NCBI GenBank assembly: GCA_963792025.1
Contig: CAWBUS010000008.1
Span: 310,001-374,000, forward strand
Direction: 5' to 3'
Length of the DNA: 64,000 nucleotides
Source: Ginsengibacter sp963792025
GTDB taxonomy: Bacteria > Bacteroidota > Bacteroidia > Chitinophagales > Chitinophagaceae
A program made the position numbers and the translations under genes. The stretch's first letter is position 1; each line of letters begins with the position of its first letter. Of the stretch, positions 1-9,579 are shown piece after piece. The notes beneath the pieces were generated by a model. The model was not told the DNA's origin, made no database searches, and saw only the letters and a list, made by a program, of their open reading frames with translations.

Positions 1-417
1 TTTAGTGATTATGGCGTTGAATTATCACGAGGCTTTAAAGCCCTAAAAATTTGGATGTCGATAAAAGAACATGGTATAAAGAAATTTGGCAGAATGGTTA
101 CTCAGAACGTTGAACAGGTTCAATATCTCAAATTACTTGTAAATAGTAATCCCAAATTAGAACTAACTGCCCCGGCATCCCTTAACCTTCTTTGCTTTCG
201 ATATAAAGGAAATCTATCTGACGAAGACCAATTAAATGCTTTAAATAAAGAATTGCTGTTTCAATTGCATGAAAGTGGGGTTGCACTTCCATCATATACA
301 ATAATAAAAGGCAAATATTCTTTAAGAGTTGCCAACACCAATCACAGAACTATAAAAGAAGATTTTAAGATTCTGACGGCTAAAGTTGTTGAACTCGGGG
401 AAAAATTAGAACATTGA
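1..417 (+). CDS. PLP-dependent amino acid decarboxylase (C-terminal part)
   Basis: The frame is open from base 1, so the gene begins before the window and only about 138 C-terminal residues are seen. The opening residues (VELSRGFKALKIW) match the conserved ELSRRxRALKxW segment of group II pyridoxal-phosphate decarboxylases (aromatic-L-amino-acid, tyrosine or glutamate decarboxylase family, PF00282). The rest fits the small C-terminal domain, ending with the typical 'LRVANTNHRT' strand and a terminal helix. The catalytic PLP lysine lies upstream and is not visible, so the substrate cannot be assigned. The next gene is convergent on the minus strand, 23 bases away. Confidence 0.8.
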   Translation, partial: FSDYGVELSRGFKALKIWMSIKEHGIKKFGRMVTQNVEQVQYLKLLVNSNPKLELTAPASLNLLCFRYKGNLSDEDQLNALNKELLFQLHESGVALPSYTIIKGKYSLRVANTNHRTIKEDFKILTAKVVELGEKLEH

Positions 418-440
418 TTTTGCTGCTTATGTCTTAAGTA

Positions 441-2441
441 TTATTTATGTAACGCTACCTGTTGGGCCGATTTATCTTTAATCACTGCAATTGGAAGGCT
501 AAAATAAAATGTGCTCCCTTTCCCTTCTTCACTTTCAAACCAAATTTTTCCTTTATGCCTTTCTATAATTTCTTTAGCAATAAAAAGTCCCAGGCCTAAG
601 CCGGGATAAGTATGCAGGTTATTGCCGGTTACCCTGTAAAACCGCTCAAATATTTTACTCTGCTGGGCCTTGTTTATACCATTCCCAAAATCCTGAACAG
701 AACAAATTGCAGTTTCTCCCGCTTTCTCTAACCTCACGATAATCTTTTCACAATCCGGGCAATATTTAATTGCATTACTCAGGAGATTAGATAGTACCTG
801 GCTTATCCTTTCCCTATCTGCATATAATTGCAGGGGAGTGTTTTTTTCAATTCTAATCTCATGAGAAGCATTCGTTACCTGTATCTCTTCGACAATTTCT
901 TTTGTCAGTTCATTTAGCTGAAAAAAAGTTTTGTTATAAATCAACTTTCCATGTTGCATTTTTGATGTATCGAGCAAATCGGTTATTAGAGAGGTTAACT
1001 TATCTATCTGGCTGTCCATTTTAGAGAGCATTGATTCTCTGCTTTTGTCTGCGTTCTCTATAGCATCCATTTGCAAAAGCTGCGTGTATGCCTTTAAAGA
1101 AGTTACCGGTGTTTTTAACTCGTGGCTGGCAATACTTAAAAAATCATCTTTCCTGTTCATAAGTTCCAGGGTTTCCTGCTGCACTTTATCTTTTTCGGCC
1201 GTTAGTGCACGAAGATCTCTTTTCATTTTTTTAATTGAATTGCCCAATATGTCTTCATCGCTTCTCGGATTTACTGAAACGTCAAAATTTCCAGACCCTA
1301 TCAGGTTTGCCGCACAAGCCAGTTCTACATTATTTTTGTCTATCTCCAGTATAGAATCCGCAAGGCTACCCATTACATCATTCGGCATATTATTGAATTT
1401 TAATCCCGTGCCGCCAAGGGATATTTTTTGGGCTGCTACTTTAAGTTCACTCAACATCTTACTAATTACTCTTGTAGTAAACATAACAAAACTTATAACC
1501 AGAACTATGGCAGCAATAAGAAAAATCAACGTCCTGTTTCTCGAGTTCACCTCCGCATTGTAAATATGATCCATCCCTGCTTCAATCGTTATTCCTAAAA
1601 CATGTCCTTCTTTTTTTAATACATCAGTACCTTTTGATGAAAGGTTCCACCAATCTTCTGCACTTATTGATGTATCCGGTAGTGAATTTGCAACAAGGTT
1701 GTCGACGTAAGCCAGCGTAGCATTTAATGCAGTTGAATCCTTTAGTTTCTTATAAGTAAGAATGGACGCGGGTGAGGCTTTTAACAAAAATTCGTCCTCG
1801 TAGCTTTTTAGAAAATTATAGGTTCTAATCGTTTGCGAAATAGTTGCCTGGTCAAATTTCTTTGTATATAACGATGTATAAATATTCGTCCTGATGACAC
1901 CAAGAAGTGTGACCATTTCAAAAAGCGTCTTTTGGGCAATCAGGTCCTTATAAACCGGCTGTAAAAAAGCATTACTCGCCGAAGCATCAGAAATAAGTGT
2001 ATTAAGTCGGGAGATTACACTGGTATAGTATTTCATAAGTTCATCGGCGGGGTAATTACCGGACGAATCTATTGAATTGCGAATCCTGGATAGTTTATCC
2101 AAAAATGTATATCCAGCAAAATTAGAAATGGCAAGATCTTTACTTTTATCGAGCAACGCAATAACCTCATCAGTTCGGGTTCTTTGTAATATGATATTGC
2201 TATAGTTAGTTTTTTTTAAAGCGTATTGGAATGAATATTTGCGTTCGTTTTCAAGCTCACTCATGAGTTTCGCCACATTTTGCGACTCATGAATATGTTC
2301 AATATAATCTGCTATTAATTTAACCCGCTGTTTCTTATCATTATACAATTGCCCGGATAAGTAAATCAGAAACAATACAGGTATAATGCCTATTAACATT
2401 AACTTGATTGAGAGAGGTAATTTTCTGAAAAAGGAATTCAT
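441..2441 (-). CDS. Membrane sensor histidine kinase with NIT-like sensor domain
   Basis: A 666-residue two-component sensor kinase. A first membrane helix lies at about residues 12-29. A long helical extracytoplasmic region (about 35-300) has a spacing and an 'NVAKLMSELENERKYS' start reminiscent of nitrate/nitrite-sensing NIT domains. A second membrane helix lies at about 303-323. Then come a HAMP-like linker, a HisKA H-box (SHELKTP, phosphoacceptor His440), an N-box (NLLSNAIKYCPD), and G-boxes (DFGNGI, GLGLGLFI) of the HATPase domain. No response regulator is adjacent, so the partner is unknown. The gene is divergent from the cytochrome gene. The nitrate ligand is inference from domain layout only; the kinase call is firm. 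Confidence 0.9.
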   Translation of the reverse strand: MNSFFRKLPLSIKLMLIGIIPVLFLIYLSGQLYNDKKQRVKLIADYIEHIHESQNVAKLMSELENERKYSFQYALKKTNYSNIILQRTRTDEVIALLDKSKDLAISNFAGYTFLDKLSRIRNSIDSSGNYPADELMKYYTSVISRLNTLISDASASNAFLQPVYKDLIAQKTLFEMVTLLGVIRTNIYTSLYTKKFDQATISQTIRTYNFLKSYEDEFLLKASPASILTYKKLKDSTALNATLAYVDNLVANSLPDTSISAEDWWNLSSKGTDVLKKEGHVLGITIEAGMDHIYNAEVNSRNRTLIFLIAAIVLVISFVMFTTRVISKMLSELKVAAQKISLGGTGLKFNNMPNDVMGSLADSILEIDKNNVELACAANLIGSGNFDVSVNPRSDEDILGNSIKKMKRDLRALTAEKDKVQQETLELMNRKDDFLSIASHELKTPVTSLKAYTQLLQMDAIENADKSRESMLSKMDSQIDKLTSLITDLLDTSKMQHGKLIYNKTFFQLNELTKEIVEEIQVTNASHEIRIEKNTPLQLYADRERISQVLSNLLSNAIKYCPDCEKIIVRLEKAGETAICSVQDFGNGINKAQQSKIFERFYRVTGNNLHTYPGLGLGLFIAKEIIERHKGKIWFESEEGKGSTFYFSLPIAVIKDKSAQQVALHK

Positions 2442-2697
2442 ACTGAGATCCTGGATTTGAGATAAAGTTACTGAAGGAGAAATAAAAATTACATAATAAT
2501 TAAATTATAGATTATTTACTATACTTCAAATATCATTAGTTCCCACAAAATGAATTTAATTCGAAAATGCATTTCATGTCTAACCGATTTCTTCTAACTA
2601 TAAAAAAGTAAAAAAAATTTCGTTTCAGAATATTGATTATTATACCTTTAACCGTCATTTTGTTCCAACCGTAAAATTTTTAAATTATATTTCAACA

Positions 2698-3105
2698 ATG
2701 AAAAAAATTCTCACAGTGCTTCCTTTACTCATCTTGATTGCGTCATGTGGCGGCAGCAGCGATCAACAAAATTCAGCCAATGCAACCACTGATACTGCTA
2801 CAGCCGCAAAGCCCGCAGCCAACGATCTATCTTCCAATCCTGATTATCAAAAAGGGTTGGCATTGGTGGCCAAATCCAATTGCTTAACATGTCACAAAGT
2901 AAATGAGAAGTTAATTGGGCCGGCCTATAAAGATGTTGCCAACAAATATGCCGGCAATGATACGGCCGTTACCCATCTTGCCCACAAGGTTATAAGCGGC
3001 GGCAAAGGCGTGTGGGGAGAAGTAATGATGACGCCTCATCCTGAACTAAGCGAAGCAGATGCAGAACAAATGGTTAAATATATTTTGCTGCTCAAGCAAC
3101 AATAA
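2698..3105 (+). CDS. Small c-type cytochrome lipoprotein (cytochrome c551/552-like)
   Basis: A 135-residue exported monohaem cytochrome c. It begins with a lipoprotein signal peptide whose lipobox ends at the Cys of 'LIASC', followed by a low-complexity Ala/Thr/Asn linker (about residues 20-45) that tethers the domain. A CLTCH haem-binding motif follows at about residue 62. The C-terminal 'MMTPHPELSEADAEQMVKYIL' region holds the Met axial ligand and the final helix typical of class I cytochromes c. It is probably anchored in the periplasm or outer membrane as an electron carrier. A possible -7 element (TATATTTC) lies just before the ATG. A strong hairpin terminator follows, so it is likely monocistronic. 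Confidence 0.9.
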   Translation: MKKILTVLPLLILIASCGGSSDQQNSANATTDTATAAKPAANDLSSNPDYQKGLALVAKSNCLTCHKVNEKLIGPAYKDVANKYAGNDTAVTHLAHKVISGGKGVWGEVMMTPHPELSEADAEQMVKYILLLKQQ

Positions 3106-3144
3106 ATTTCGTTTGCATTTTCTGAATTAATAATTCATAATAAT

Positions 3145-3168
3145 AAAGCCCTTTTCAAGGGCTTTTTT
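3145..3168 (+). terminator. Rho-independent terminator after the cytochrome gene
   Basis: A perfect 9-bp stem (AAAGCCCTT at 3145-3153, AAGGGCTTT at 3157-3165) with a 3-base loop, ending in a run of T. It lies 40 bases after the cytochrome stop codon. Confidence 0.85.
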
Positions 3169-3276
3169 AATTTAGACAATTCATCAATAAATGCTGAATC
3201 GCAAACTTTTATAGAAGACAAATGTTATTTGTTAGAGCACAAAACCGGGCAAGCATTTTGTAACTTTCTTACGGAC

Positions 3277-4320
3277 ATGGACAATCTAATTACATTTACT
3301 GATAAAGGACTTTATTGCGGGAAGGGAGATTTTTTTATTGATCCCTGGAAACCGGTAGATAAAGCAGTTATTACTCATGGCCATTCAGATCATGCATATT
3401 TTGGCCACAAGTATTATTTGTGTCATACTGATACAAAGCCAATACTCCAATTACGACTTGGCGAAAATAATTATCAAACACTTAATTGGAACGAACCCAT
3501 CTATTTTAATAGCATAAAAGTTTCATTGTATCCCGCGGGGCACATCATCGGTTCATCGCAAATAAGAGTTGAATACAATGGAGAAGTTTGGGTGGTAAGT
3601 GGCGACTATAAGGTGGAAGATGATGGGCTGAGCGGCAAATTTGAGCCGGTGAAATGCAACACATTCATCACCGAATCTACTTTTGGTTTGCCCATTTATA
3701 AGTGGAAACCGCAAGAGGAAATTTATGACAACATCATAAACTGGATCAATAAAAATAAAGAGAACGGTAAAACGAGTGTAATTCTGGCCTATAGTCTGGG
3801 CAAGGCACAACGTGTATTACAGGCTATTAAAGAAACTACCCAAACCGTTTATGCACATGGGGCTATTTTTAATATGCAACAAATGTTGATAGATGCCGGA
3901 TGGAATATCGCAAAAGTTGTAAGAGTAACGCCGGAGACACCTAAAGAATTATTAAAAGGTGCAGTTGTAATTGCCCCTCCGTCAACGGACGGAACTACCT
4001 GGATGAAAAAATTCACCCCTTATTCTGTTGGAGTATGTAGCGGTTGGATGCAAGTAAGAGGTAATGCAAGAAGAAGAAATGTAGATGCAGGCTTTGCATT
4101 GAGCGATCATGCAGACTGGGACGGGTTATTGCAGGCTGTAAGAGCAACCGGCGCGGAAAGAATTTATGTTACTCACGGATTTCAATCTGCGTTTAGCCGT
4201 TACTGTAATGAAGAACAAATTGCTATTGCCGCAGAAGTAAAAACCCAATACGGCAATGAAGAAGAGGAGATAACTGAAGAACTAGCAAAAAACGAAAATG
4301 AGAAAGAAATTATCGTGTAG
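3277..4320 (+). CDS. Ligase-associated MBL-fold DNA exonuclease
   Basis: Metallo-beta-lactamase/beta-CASP-like nuclease of the DNA ligase-associated exonuclease family (TIGR04122 type). The metal-binding signature THGHSDH is at about residue 30, with further conserved 'AGHIIGS', 'SGDYK' and 'LSDHADWDGL' motifs and a final 'THG' strand. I chose ATG 3277 (347 aa) because homology starts at 'ITFTDKGLYCG'; a TTG at 3229 would add 16 unconserved residues. It lies 9 bases upstream of the ATP-dependent ligase gene and is first in a ligase-helicase-phosphoesterase cluster, which points to DNA end processing in a repair pathway. The C-terminal tail is Glu/Lys-rich. Confidence 0.9.
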   Translation: MDNLITFTDKGLYCGKGDFFIDPWKPVDKAVITHGHSDHAYFGHKYYLCHTDTKPILQLRLGENNYQTLNWNEPIYFNSIKVSLYPAGHIIGSSQIRVEYNGEVWVVSGDYKVEDDGLSGKFEPVKCNTFITESTFGLPIYKWKPQEEIYDNIINWINKNKENGKTSVILAYSLGKAQRVLQAIKETTQTVYAHGAIFNMQQMLIDAGWNIAKVVRVTPETPKELLKGAVVIAPPSTDGTTWMKKFTPYSVGVCSGWMQVRGNARRRNVDAGFALSDHADWDGLLQAVRATGAERIYVTHGFQSAFSRYCNEEQIAIAAEVKTQYGNEEEEITEELAKNENEKEIIV

Positions 4321-4329
4321 TATCAGGTG

Positions 4330-5508
4330 ATGACAGAGAATCCAAATATTATTAACGCTAAGGATAATCCCCGAAATGATGCAGATACTTCCGGGCTGGA
4401 GTTGTTTGCACAACTGGTCAGTGAATTAAGTTCTTCAACAAAAACAAATGACAAACTCCAGAGCCTTACTGATTATTTTGCCATTGCTCCGGATAATGAT
4501 AAAGTTTGGGTGATAGCAATTTTCAGCGGGCGGAGACCCAGGCGCACAGTGAGTTCCAGGCTAATGCGGGAATGGTCAGCAGAAATCACCAACTACCCAT
4601 CGTGGCTTTTTGATGAGTGCTATTCTACCGTTGGCGACCTTGCTGAAACACTTGCACTGCTCTTGCCGGAGACAAAAAAAGAAGAACAAATCAATAAAAG
4701 CCTTTCACACTATTTGGAAACATTTATATCAATTGAGAAACAGGATGAAGCGGTAAGAAAAAAATTTATTATCGAAAGCTGGAACCAGATGAATCGTGAT
4801 GAAAGGTTTGTGTTTAACAAATTAATAACCGGCAGCTTTCGAATAGGCGTTTCACAAAAAACAATTGTAAACGCATTAGCCAAAACAACTGAATTATCAT
4901 CTTCAATAATTGCACATCGAATTAGTGGCAATTGGGATCCTTCCACAACTTCGTTTGATGATCTGCTAAGCGAAGCCGCATCGTTAACTGATTTTTCAAA
5001 ACCATATCCTTTTTATTTAGCCTATGCTTTAGAAGAAGAACCAGAAAATTTAGGTGACCCCGCCGAATGGCAAGCCGAATGGAAATGGGATGGCATTCGT
5101 GGGCAAATGATAAAACGCAATAACGAACTATTTGTGTGGAGCCGTGGCGAAGAATTAATGACCGATAAATTTCCTGAATATTATATATTGAAAGATCTTT
5201 TGCCCGACGGTATCGTTCTCGATGGAGAAATTATTCCCGCAGTGGATGGCAAGCCGCTGCCCTTTGCAGTTTTACAAACCCGCATTGGTAGAAAAAATAT
5301 TGGTAAAAAACAATTGGTTGATGCCCCAATCAGTTTTTTTGCATACGATCTCCTTGAATACAACTTTGAAGACTGGCGTAATAAAACGCTTGCAGAGAGA
5401 AGAAAAAAACTGGAAGAAGTTATTTTACCCATAAAAATTCCTGCAATAAAAATTTCGGAAATCATCAACTTCACATCATGGAAAGAACTTGTCGGAAATA
5501 AGAAATAA
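4330..5508 (+). CDS. ATP-dependent DNA ligase, N-terminal part (frame broken)
   Basis: First part of an ATP-dependent DNA ligase of the bacterial PP_1105/TIGR04120 type. An N-terminal DNA-binding domain (about residues 1-215) is followed by the adenylation domain with motif I KWDG (adenylated Lys252), motif III-like 'VLDGE' and 'FFAYDLLEYN'. The frame ends at TAA 5506, before motifs IV and V, which continue one frame over in the next entry. Dropping one base near 5491 gives a continuous ligase of about 554 residues, the normal family length. GTG 4327 directly precedes ATG 4330 and is an alternative start. Whether the break is real, an assembly error or recoding cannot be decided here. Confidence 0.85.
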   Translation: MTENPNIINAKDNPRNDADTSGLELFAQLVSELSSSTKTNDKLQSLTDYFAIAPDNDKVWVIAIFSGRRPRRTVSSRLMREWSAEITNYPSWLFDECYSTVGDLAETLALLLPETKKEEQINKSLSHYLETFISIEKQDEAVRKKFIIESWNQMNRDERFVFNKLITGSFRIGVSQKTIVNALAKTTELSSSIIAHRISGNWDPSTTSFDDLLSEAASLTDFSKPYPFYLAYALEEEPENLGDPAEWQAEWKWDGIRGQMIKRNNELFVWSRGEELMTDKFPEYYILKDLLPDGIVLDGEIIPAVDGKPLPFAVLQTRIGRKNIGKKQLVDAPISFFAYDLLEYNFEDWRNKTLAERRKKLEEVILPIKIPAIKISEIINFTSWKELVGNKK

Positions 5509-5995
5509 ATCGCGGGAGGTGAATAGCGAAGGACTTATGTTGAAAAGAAAAATATCCGACTATAAAGTTGGAAGAAAAAGGGGCGATTGGTGGAAATGGA
5601 AGATTGATCCTTTAACAATAGACTGCGTTATGATCTATGCACAAAAGGGAAGTGGACGAAGGAGCAATTTATACACAGATTACACTTTCGCTGTAAAAGA
5701 CGGCGATCACCTGGTTGCATTTACAAAGGCTTACTCGGGATTAACTGATAAAGAATTTGCCCAGGTTGATAATTTTGTAAAACGAAATTCAATTGAAAAA
5801 TTCGGGCCGGTGCGAACTGTAAAACCCGAACTGGTTTTTGAAATTGCTTTTGAAGGCATTGCCGCCAGCAACCGCCATAAAAGTGGCGTGGCATTGAGGT
5901 TCCCGCGAATGAGCCGCTGGAGGCACGACAAAACTGTTGATGAGATCAATACATTAGACGATCTAAAACAAATGCTCAATGTTTATGGTAAATAA
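5489..5995 (+). CDS. ATP-dependent DNA ligase, C-terminal part (motifs IV-V and OB domain)
   Basis: Continuation of the ligase in the +1 frame. It carries nucleotidyltransferase motif IV (EGLMLKR), motif V (GDWWKWK) and the OB-fold domain, ending with 'ALRFPRMSRWRHDK', typical of motif VI. It has no credible start of its own: TTG 5489 overlaps the upstream frame by 20 bases. The junction 'WKEL/SEIRNKSR' aligns with the family spacing (Trp to Arg seven residues on, then Ser-Arg) if exactly one base is dropped. Without this piece the upstream ORF lacks the residues that complete catalysis. The next gene downstream is a cytochrome, not another ligase-associated gene. Confidence 0.8.
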   Translation: MSEIRNKSREVNSEGLMLKRKISDYKVGRKRGDWWKWKIDPLTIDCVMIYAQKGSGRRSNLYTDYTFAVKDGDHLVAFTKAYSGLTDKEFAQVDNFVKRNSIEKFGPVRTVKPELVFEIAFEGIAASNRHKSGVALRFPRMSRWRHDKTVDEINTLDDLKQMLNVYGK

Positions 5996-6062
5996 GCTTA
6001 TGAAGTCCCGGTTTAAAAAAATTGGATGATGTTAAACCCATAAAACATTTTTGATTATAAAA

Positions 6063-6070
6063 TAACTTTG
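6063..6070 (+). promoter_or_regulatory. Bacteroidota -7 box, possibly giving a leaderless mRNA
   Basis: TAACTTTG fits the TAnnTTTG -7 consensus and ends only 5 bases before the GTG start at 6076, so the transcript would begin at or next to the start codon. No convincing -33 element is seen at the expected spacing. Confidence 0.45.
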
Positions 6071-6075
6071 CCTTC

Positions 6076-7452
6076 GTGAAATCGAAACTTATCATATTTT
6101 TTATTACTTCTATTATTGTCGCTCTTAGCTTCTTTACAAAAGAAAAAAAGAAAGAAGATCCTGTTTATATTGAGGCATCGAAACAAAGGGGGGGTAATGC
6201 CGAAGAAGGCTACAATTATCTAATAACAGGTGATTATTTGAAAAGCGGAATTCCATTTTCATTCTTTCAAATGGGTATTGGCAAAAGTGCCGAAGATTTG
6301 GGAAGAGAAGGAATTAACAAGGGTATCCCTTACTCATTTAATGCCGTAATCGCTCCTAACGGGGAAAAGATTGTGTCACCTAACTGCCTTCAGTGTCATT
6401 CACAGGAATTCAATGGTGCGCTGGTAATTGGCATGGGCAACTCGTTATCTGATTACACAACTGATCATTCCGGCACTGCCCGGCTCCTGGAAAAATTCCT
6501 GAAAAACGGCTCCGGCAACAATTTAAAATATAATGCTGCCAAAAATTTTATTCAATCTATTGAGGCCGTTTCCCCTTACCTCGTAACTGAAACAAAGGGA
6601 GTAAACGTCGCTGACCGGCTTGCTGCCTTACTCGTGGCTCACAGAGATCCGAAAACTTTCCGATGGATAGATAGCTCACAGTTACCCATACCCGAAGAAT
6701 TAATACCTACCGACGTACCACCATGGTGGTTGCTCAAAAAGAAACATGCTATGTTCTACAATGGATTTGGGAGAGGAGATTTCGGCAGATTCTTGATGGC
6801 TTCTAATTTACTAACGGTTACGGATACAAGCGAAGCGGCAGAAGTGGATAAACACTTTAACGACGTGCTGGCATATATTTATTCGCTGCAGCCACCAAAG
6901 TATCCCAAGCCAATTAATTTAAAGCTTGCTGACGACGGTCAGCTTATTTTTGAAGCATCCTGCTCCGGCTGCCATGGCAATTATGGTAAAGATGCTGATT
7001 ATCCTAATCTCTTAATTCCGGAAGAAACTATTCAAACAGATTCTTTACTTTATTCATCAAATTATAGTAGTCCTCAATTTGTAGATTGGTTCAATCAAAG
7101 CTGGTTTACAACAGGTGACTATCCGGCAAAACTTGTACCTTTTAAAGGATACATTGCACCACCACTGGATGGTATTTGGGCCACAGCGCCTTATTTGCAT
7201 AATGGGTCTGTTCCCAACCTCGAAACATTATTAAACAGTAAGCTAAGACCAAAATACTGGAGCCGGGATTTTAAAAGCCCACAATATGACATTGATTCTC
7301 CGGGATGGAAATACAAGGAAGAATCTGCTGCGGTAAATAAAGACACTTATAACACTACGTTGAAAGGCTATAGCAACGCAGGGCATACCTTTGGCGATAA
7401 GCTTTCAAATGAAGAAAGAACCGCACTTATAGAATACCTGAAAACTTTATAA
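6076..7452 (+). CDS. Exported two-haem cytochrome c
   Basis: A 458-residue protein with an N-terminal hydrophobic signal/anchor (about residues 3-19) and two CxxCH haem sites: CLQCH near residue 110 and CSGCH near residue 298. The second domain contains 'APPLDGIWATAPYLHNGSVPNLETLL', the pattern of di-haem cytochromes related to the c-peroxidase/MauG group and of 'cytochrome c family' proteins in Bacteroidota. It likely acts in the periplasm in electron transfer or peroxide chemistry; the substrate is unknown. The start is GTG, just behind a -7 box. It sits between the ligase and helicase genes, 7 bases before the latter, and so interrupts the ligase-associated cluster. Confidence 0.85.
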   Translation: MKSKLIIFFITSIIVALSFFTKEKKKEDPVYIEASKQRGGNAEEGYNYLITGDYLKSGIPFSFFQMGIGKSAEDLGREGINKGIPYSFNAVIAPNGEKIVSPNCLQCHSQEFNGALVIGMGNSLSDYTTDHSGTARLLEKFLKNGSGNNLKYNAAKNFIQSIEAVSPYLVTETKGVNVADRLAALLVAHRDPKTFRWIDSSQLPIPEELIPTDVPPWWLLKKKHAMFYNGFGRGDFGRFLMASNLLTVTDTSEAAEVDKHFNDVLAYIYSLQPPKYPKPINLKLADDGQLIFEASCSGCHGNYGKDADYPNLLIPEETIQTDSLLYSSNYSSPQFVDWFNQSWFTTGDYPAKLVPFKGYIAPPLDGIWATAPYLHNGSVPNLETLLNSKLRPKYWSRDFKSPQYDIDSPGWKYKEESAAVNKDTYNTTLKGYSNAGHTFGDKLSNEERTALIEYLKTL

Positions 7453-7459
7453 AGCCAAA

Positions 7460-8875
7460 GTGAAATTAGAAACTACCAAAGGTTACGCCGTTATCAACAC
7501 CTGGCTAAAGGAAAAAGGGCTATCACCTTTTCAGTTTCAACAGGAAGCATGGCAACATATCATCAACAAAAAATCGGGGCTTGTAAATGCTCCAACCGGT
7601 TGCGGGAAAACATTTTCTGTTTTTCTCGGGGCAGTTATTGATTTTATAAATGATCATCCCAAAAATTATAAATCAAAATCAAAAAATAATCTGCAGCTTT
7701 TATGGATAACTCCTCTAAGAGCACTTGCCACCGATATTGGACGAGCAATGGAAGAAGTTATTTACGAGCTCGGAATGAATTGGAAAGTTGGCATAAGGAA
7801 TGGAGATACCAGCATTAGTGAAAGGCAAAAGCAAAAGCGGCAGGTTCCGGAAGTACTAATTATAACCCCCGAAAGCTTGCATCTTCTTTTGGCCCAAAAA
7901 AATTATCCTGAAATATTTGCTTCTTTAAAGTTAATTGCTGTTGATGAATGGCATGAGTTATTGGGATCAAAAAGAGGCGTACAGGTTGAGTTGGCAATTT
8001 CGAGAATTATAAATTGTCAATTGCTAACGGGCAATAGTCAGTGTTCCCTGTGGGGCATCTCAGCAACAATAGGAAATCTTCAAGAGGCAAAGGAAGTGCT
8101 TCTTTCTCCGATTGCCAACTTCTTACAGCAACCACCGCAGAAATTTGGCGAGACAATAACTGCTAAAATAAGTAAGCCAATACATATTGAATCTGTGTTT
8201 CCTGATGAAATTGAAACGTTTCCATGGGCTGGACATTTGGGTATAAAGCTGGTACACAAAGTTATTCCCATTATAATGAAAAGCACTACCACGCTCATTT
8301 TCATTAACACCAGGGGCATGAGCGAAATGTGGTACCAGGCTTTACTTACTGCTTGTCCCGAACTTGCGGGCGCCATTGCACTGCATCATGGAAGTATTGA
8401 ACCGGAATTAAGAAGTTGGGTTGAAGAAAATTTGCACACAGGGAAACTCAAAGCCGTTGTATGCACAGCAAGTCTCGATCTGGGCGTCGATTTTCGTCCA
8501 GTCGAGACCGTTATACAGGTTGGTTCGCCAAAGGGAGTTGCAAGATTTTTGCAGCGTGCCGGACGAAGTGGCCACCGGCCAGGTGAAGTGAGTAAGATTT
8601 ATTTTCTGCCAACACATTCACTTGAATTAATAGAAGCTGCCGCTCTAAAGGAAGCAACGGATATTAAATTAATTGAAAGCCGTGAGCCAAGGCTCTTATG
8701 TTTTGATGTGCTGATACAATATCTAAGCACGCTGGCTATTTCAGATGGATTTATTCCGGATCAAATTTTTAAGGAAATCAAAACAACTTATTGCTACCGC
8801 GATATAACAGAAGATGAATGGCTACAAATATATTCAGTTTGCGACAACAGGGGGCGTTGCGTTAAATCAATATGA
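7460..8875 (+). CDS. Ligase-associated DEXH helicase (Lhr-like), N-terminal part
   Basis: Helicase core of the ligase-associated DEXH-box family (TIGR04121, related to Lhr). It has a Q-motif-like start 'LSPFQFQQEAWQ', Walker A APTGCGKT (about residues 40-48), motif II DEWH (DExH), motif III SAT, and in the second RecA domain 'TASLDLGVD' and motif VI QRAGRSGHRPG. The start is GTG 7460. Homology leaves this frame at about base 8828, after 'DEWLQ': the family's FxTTGG motif is encoded one frame over, so the last 15 or so residues before TGA 8873 are out of frame. Removing four single bases in total (near 8828, 9180, 9568 and 9674) yields about 837 aa, the expected size. Confidence 0.85.
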   Translation: MKLETTKGYAVINTWLKEKGLSPFQFQQEAWQHIINKKSGLVNAPTGCGKTFSVFLGAVIDFINDHPKNYKSKSKNNLQLLWITPLRALATDIGRAMEEVIYELGMNWKVGIRNGDTSISERQKQKRQVPEVLIITPESLHLLLAQKNYPEIFASLKLIAVDEWHELLGSKRGVQVELAISRIINCQLLTGNSQCSLWGISATIGNLQEAKEVLLSPIANFLQQPPQKFGETITAKISKPIHIESVFPDEIETFPWAGHLGIKLVHKVIPIIMKSTTTLIFINTRGMSEMWYQALLTACPELAGAIALHHGSIEPELRSWVEENLHTGKLKAVVCTASLDLGVDFRPVETVIQVGSPKGVARFLQRAGRSGHRPGEVSKIYFLPTHSLELIEAAALKEATDIKLIESREPRLLCFDVLIQYLSTLAISDGFIPDQIFKEIKTTYCYRDITEDEWLQIYSVCDNRGRCVKSI

Positions 8876-9191
8876 TGATTATAAAAAAATAGAAATTATT
8901 AATGGCCTTTATAAAATAAATAACCGGCGAATTGCCATGCGGCATAGAATGCACATAGGCACGATCGTTAGTGACCCAATGATGAAAGTGAAATTTATCA
9001 GCGGCGGATTTGTAGGTGTTATTGAAGAATGGTTTATTGCCCGCCTGCAACCGGGCGATAACTTTACTCTGGCTGGAAGAAACCTGGAATTTGTAATGGT
9101 TAAGGAAATGACAGCGTTGGTTAGAAAATCCAATGCAAAAAAATCCATTATTCCAAGTTGGCAGGGAGGCCGAATGCCATCTATCAGCTAA
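8814..9191 (+). pseudogene. Ligase-associated helicase, middle segment in a second frame
   Basis: Continues the helicase one frame over. 'FATTGGVALNQYDDYKK' and 'RRIAMRHRMHIGTIVSD' are signature segments of the winged-helix/C-terminal region of this family, followed by 'SWQGGRMP'. In the family this Pro is followed by Leu-Ser, which is found only in the next frame (CTA TCA at 9181), so the frame breaks again at about 9180. The remaining residues before TAA 9189 are out of frame. It has no independent start of its own and should be read as an internal part of the helicase beginning at 7460. Confidence 0.75.
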
Positions 9192-9579
9192 CCTTGGATT
9201 TATGCTGAGAAAGAAATTTGATGAGGCAGGCTTGTTGCTGCATAAGAAAGACAAAAGGAACATTGTTCAGGAAATAAGAGCGTTACAACCATTATTTGAG
9301 TTGCAGGAATACCTTTCTCACATTCCTAAGCAAAATGAATTGCTTATTGAACATATCGAAACCAAAGATGGTTTTCATCTTTTTGTTTTCCCATTTGAAG
9401 GAAGATTAGTGCACGAAGCAATGGCTGCGGTTTTAGCGTACCGGATAAGCCACATCACTCCCATTACATTTTCAATCGCCATGAATGATTATGGGTTCGA
9501 ATTATTAAGCGATCAGCCGATACCGTTAGATGACACAAATTCTTATGAATTGTTTTCTCCCGTTAATCTTATTAAATGA
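9133..9579 (+). pseudogene. Ligase-associated helicase, third segment in another frame
   Basis: From about 9181 this frame gives 'LSANLGFMLRKKFDEAG', directly continuing the WQGGRMP motif of the previous segment. It then gives 'FHLFVFPFEGRLVHEAMAAVLAYR', a hallmark of the Lhr-like C-terminal domain. The frame stops at TGA 9577; homology resumes one frame over from about 9569 (LLNDIQRSLNSVEMAKRKF). This is a fragment, not an independent gene. Confidence 0.75.

Noticed and set aside
1045..1563. 172-codon open frame antisense to the sensor kinase
   Set aside because: Lies fully inside the kinase gene, whose motifs are intact; a Ser-rich shadow frame.
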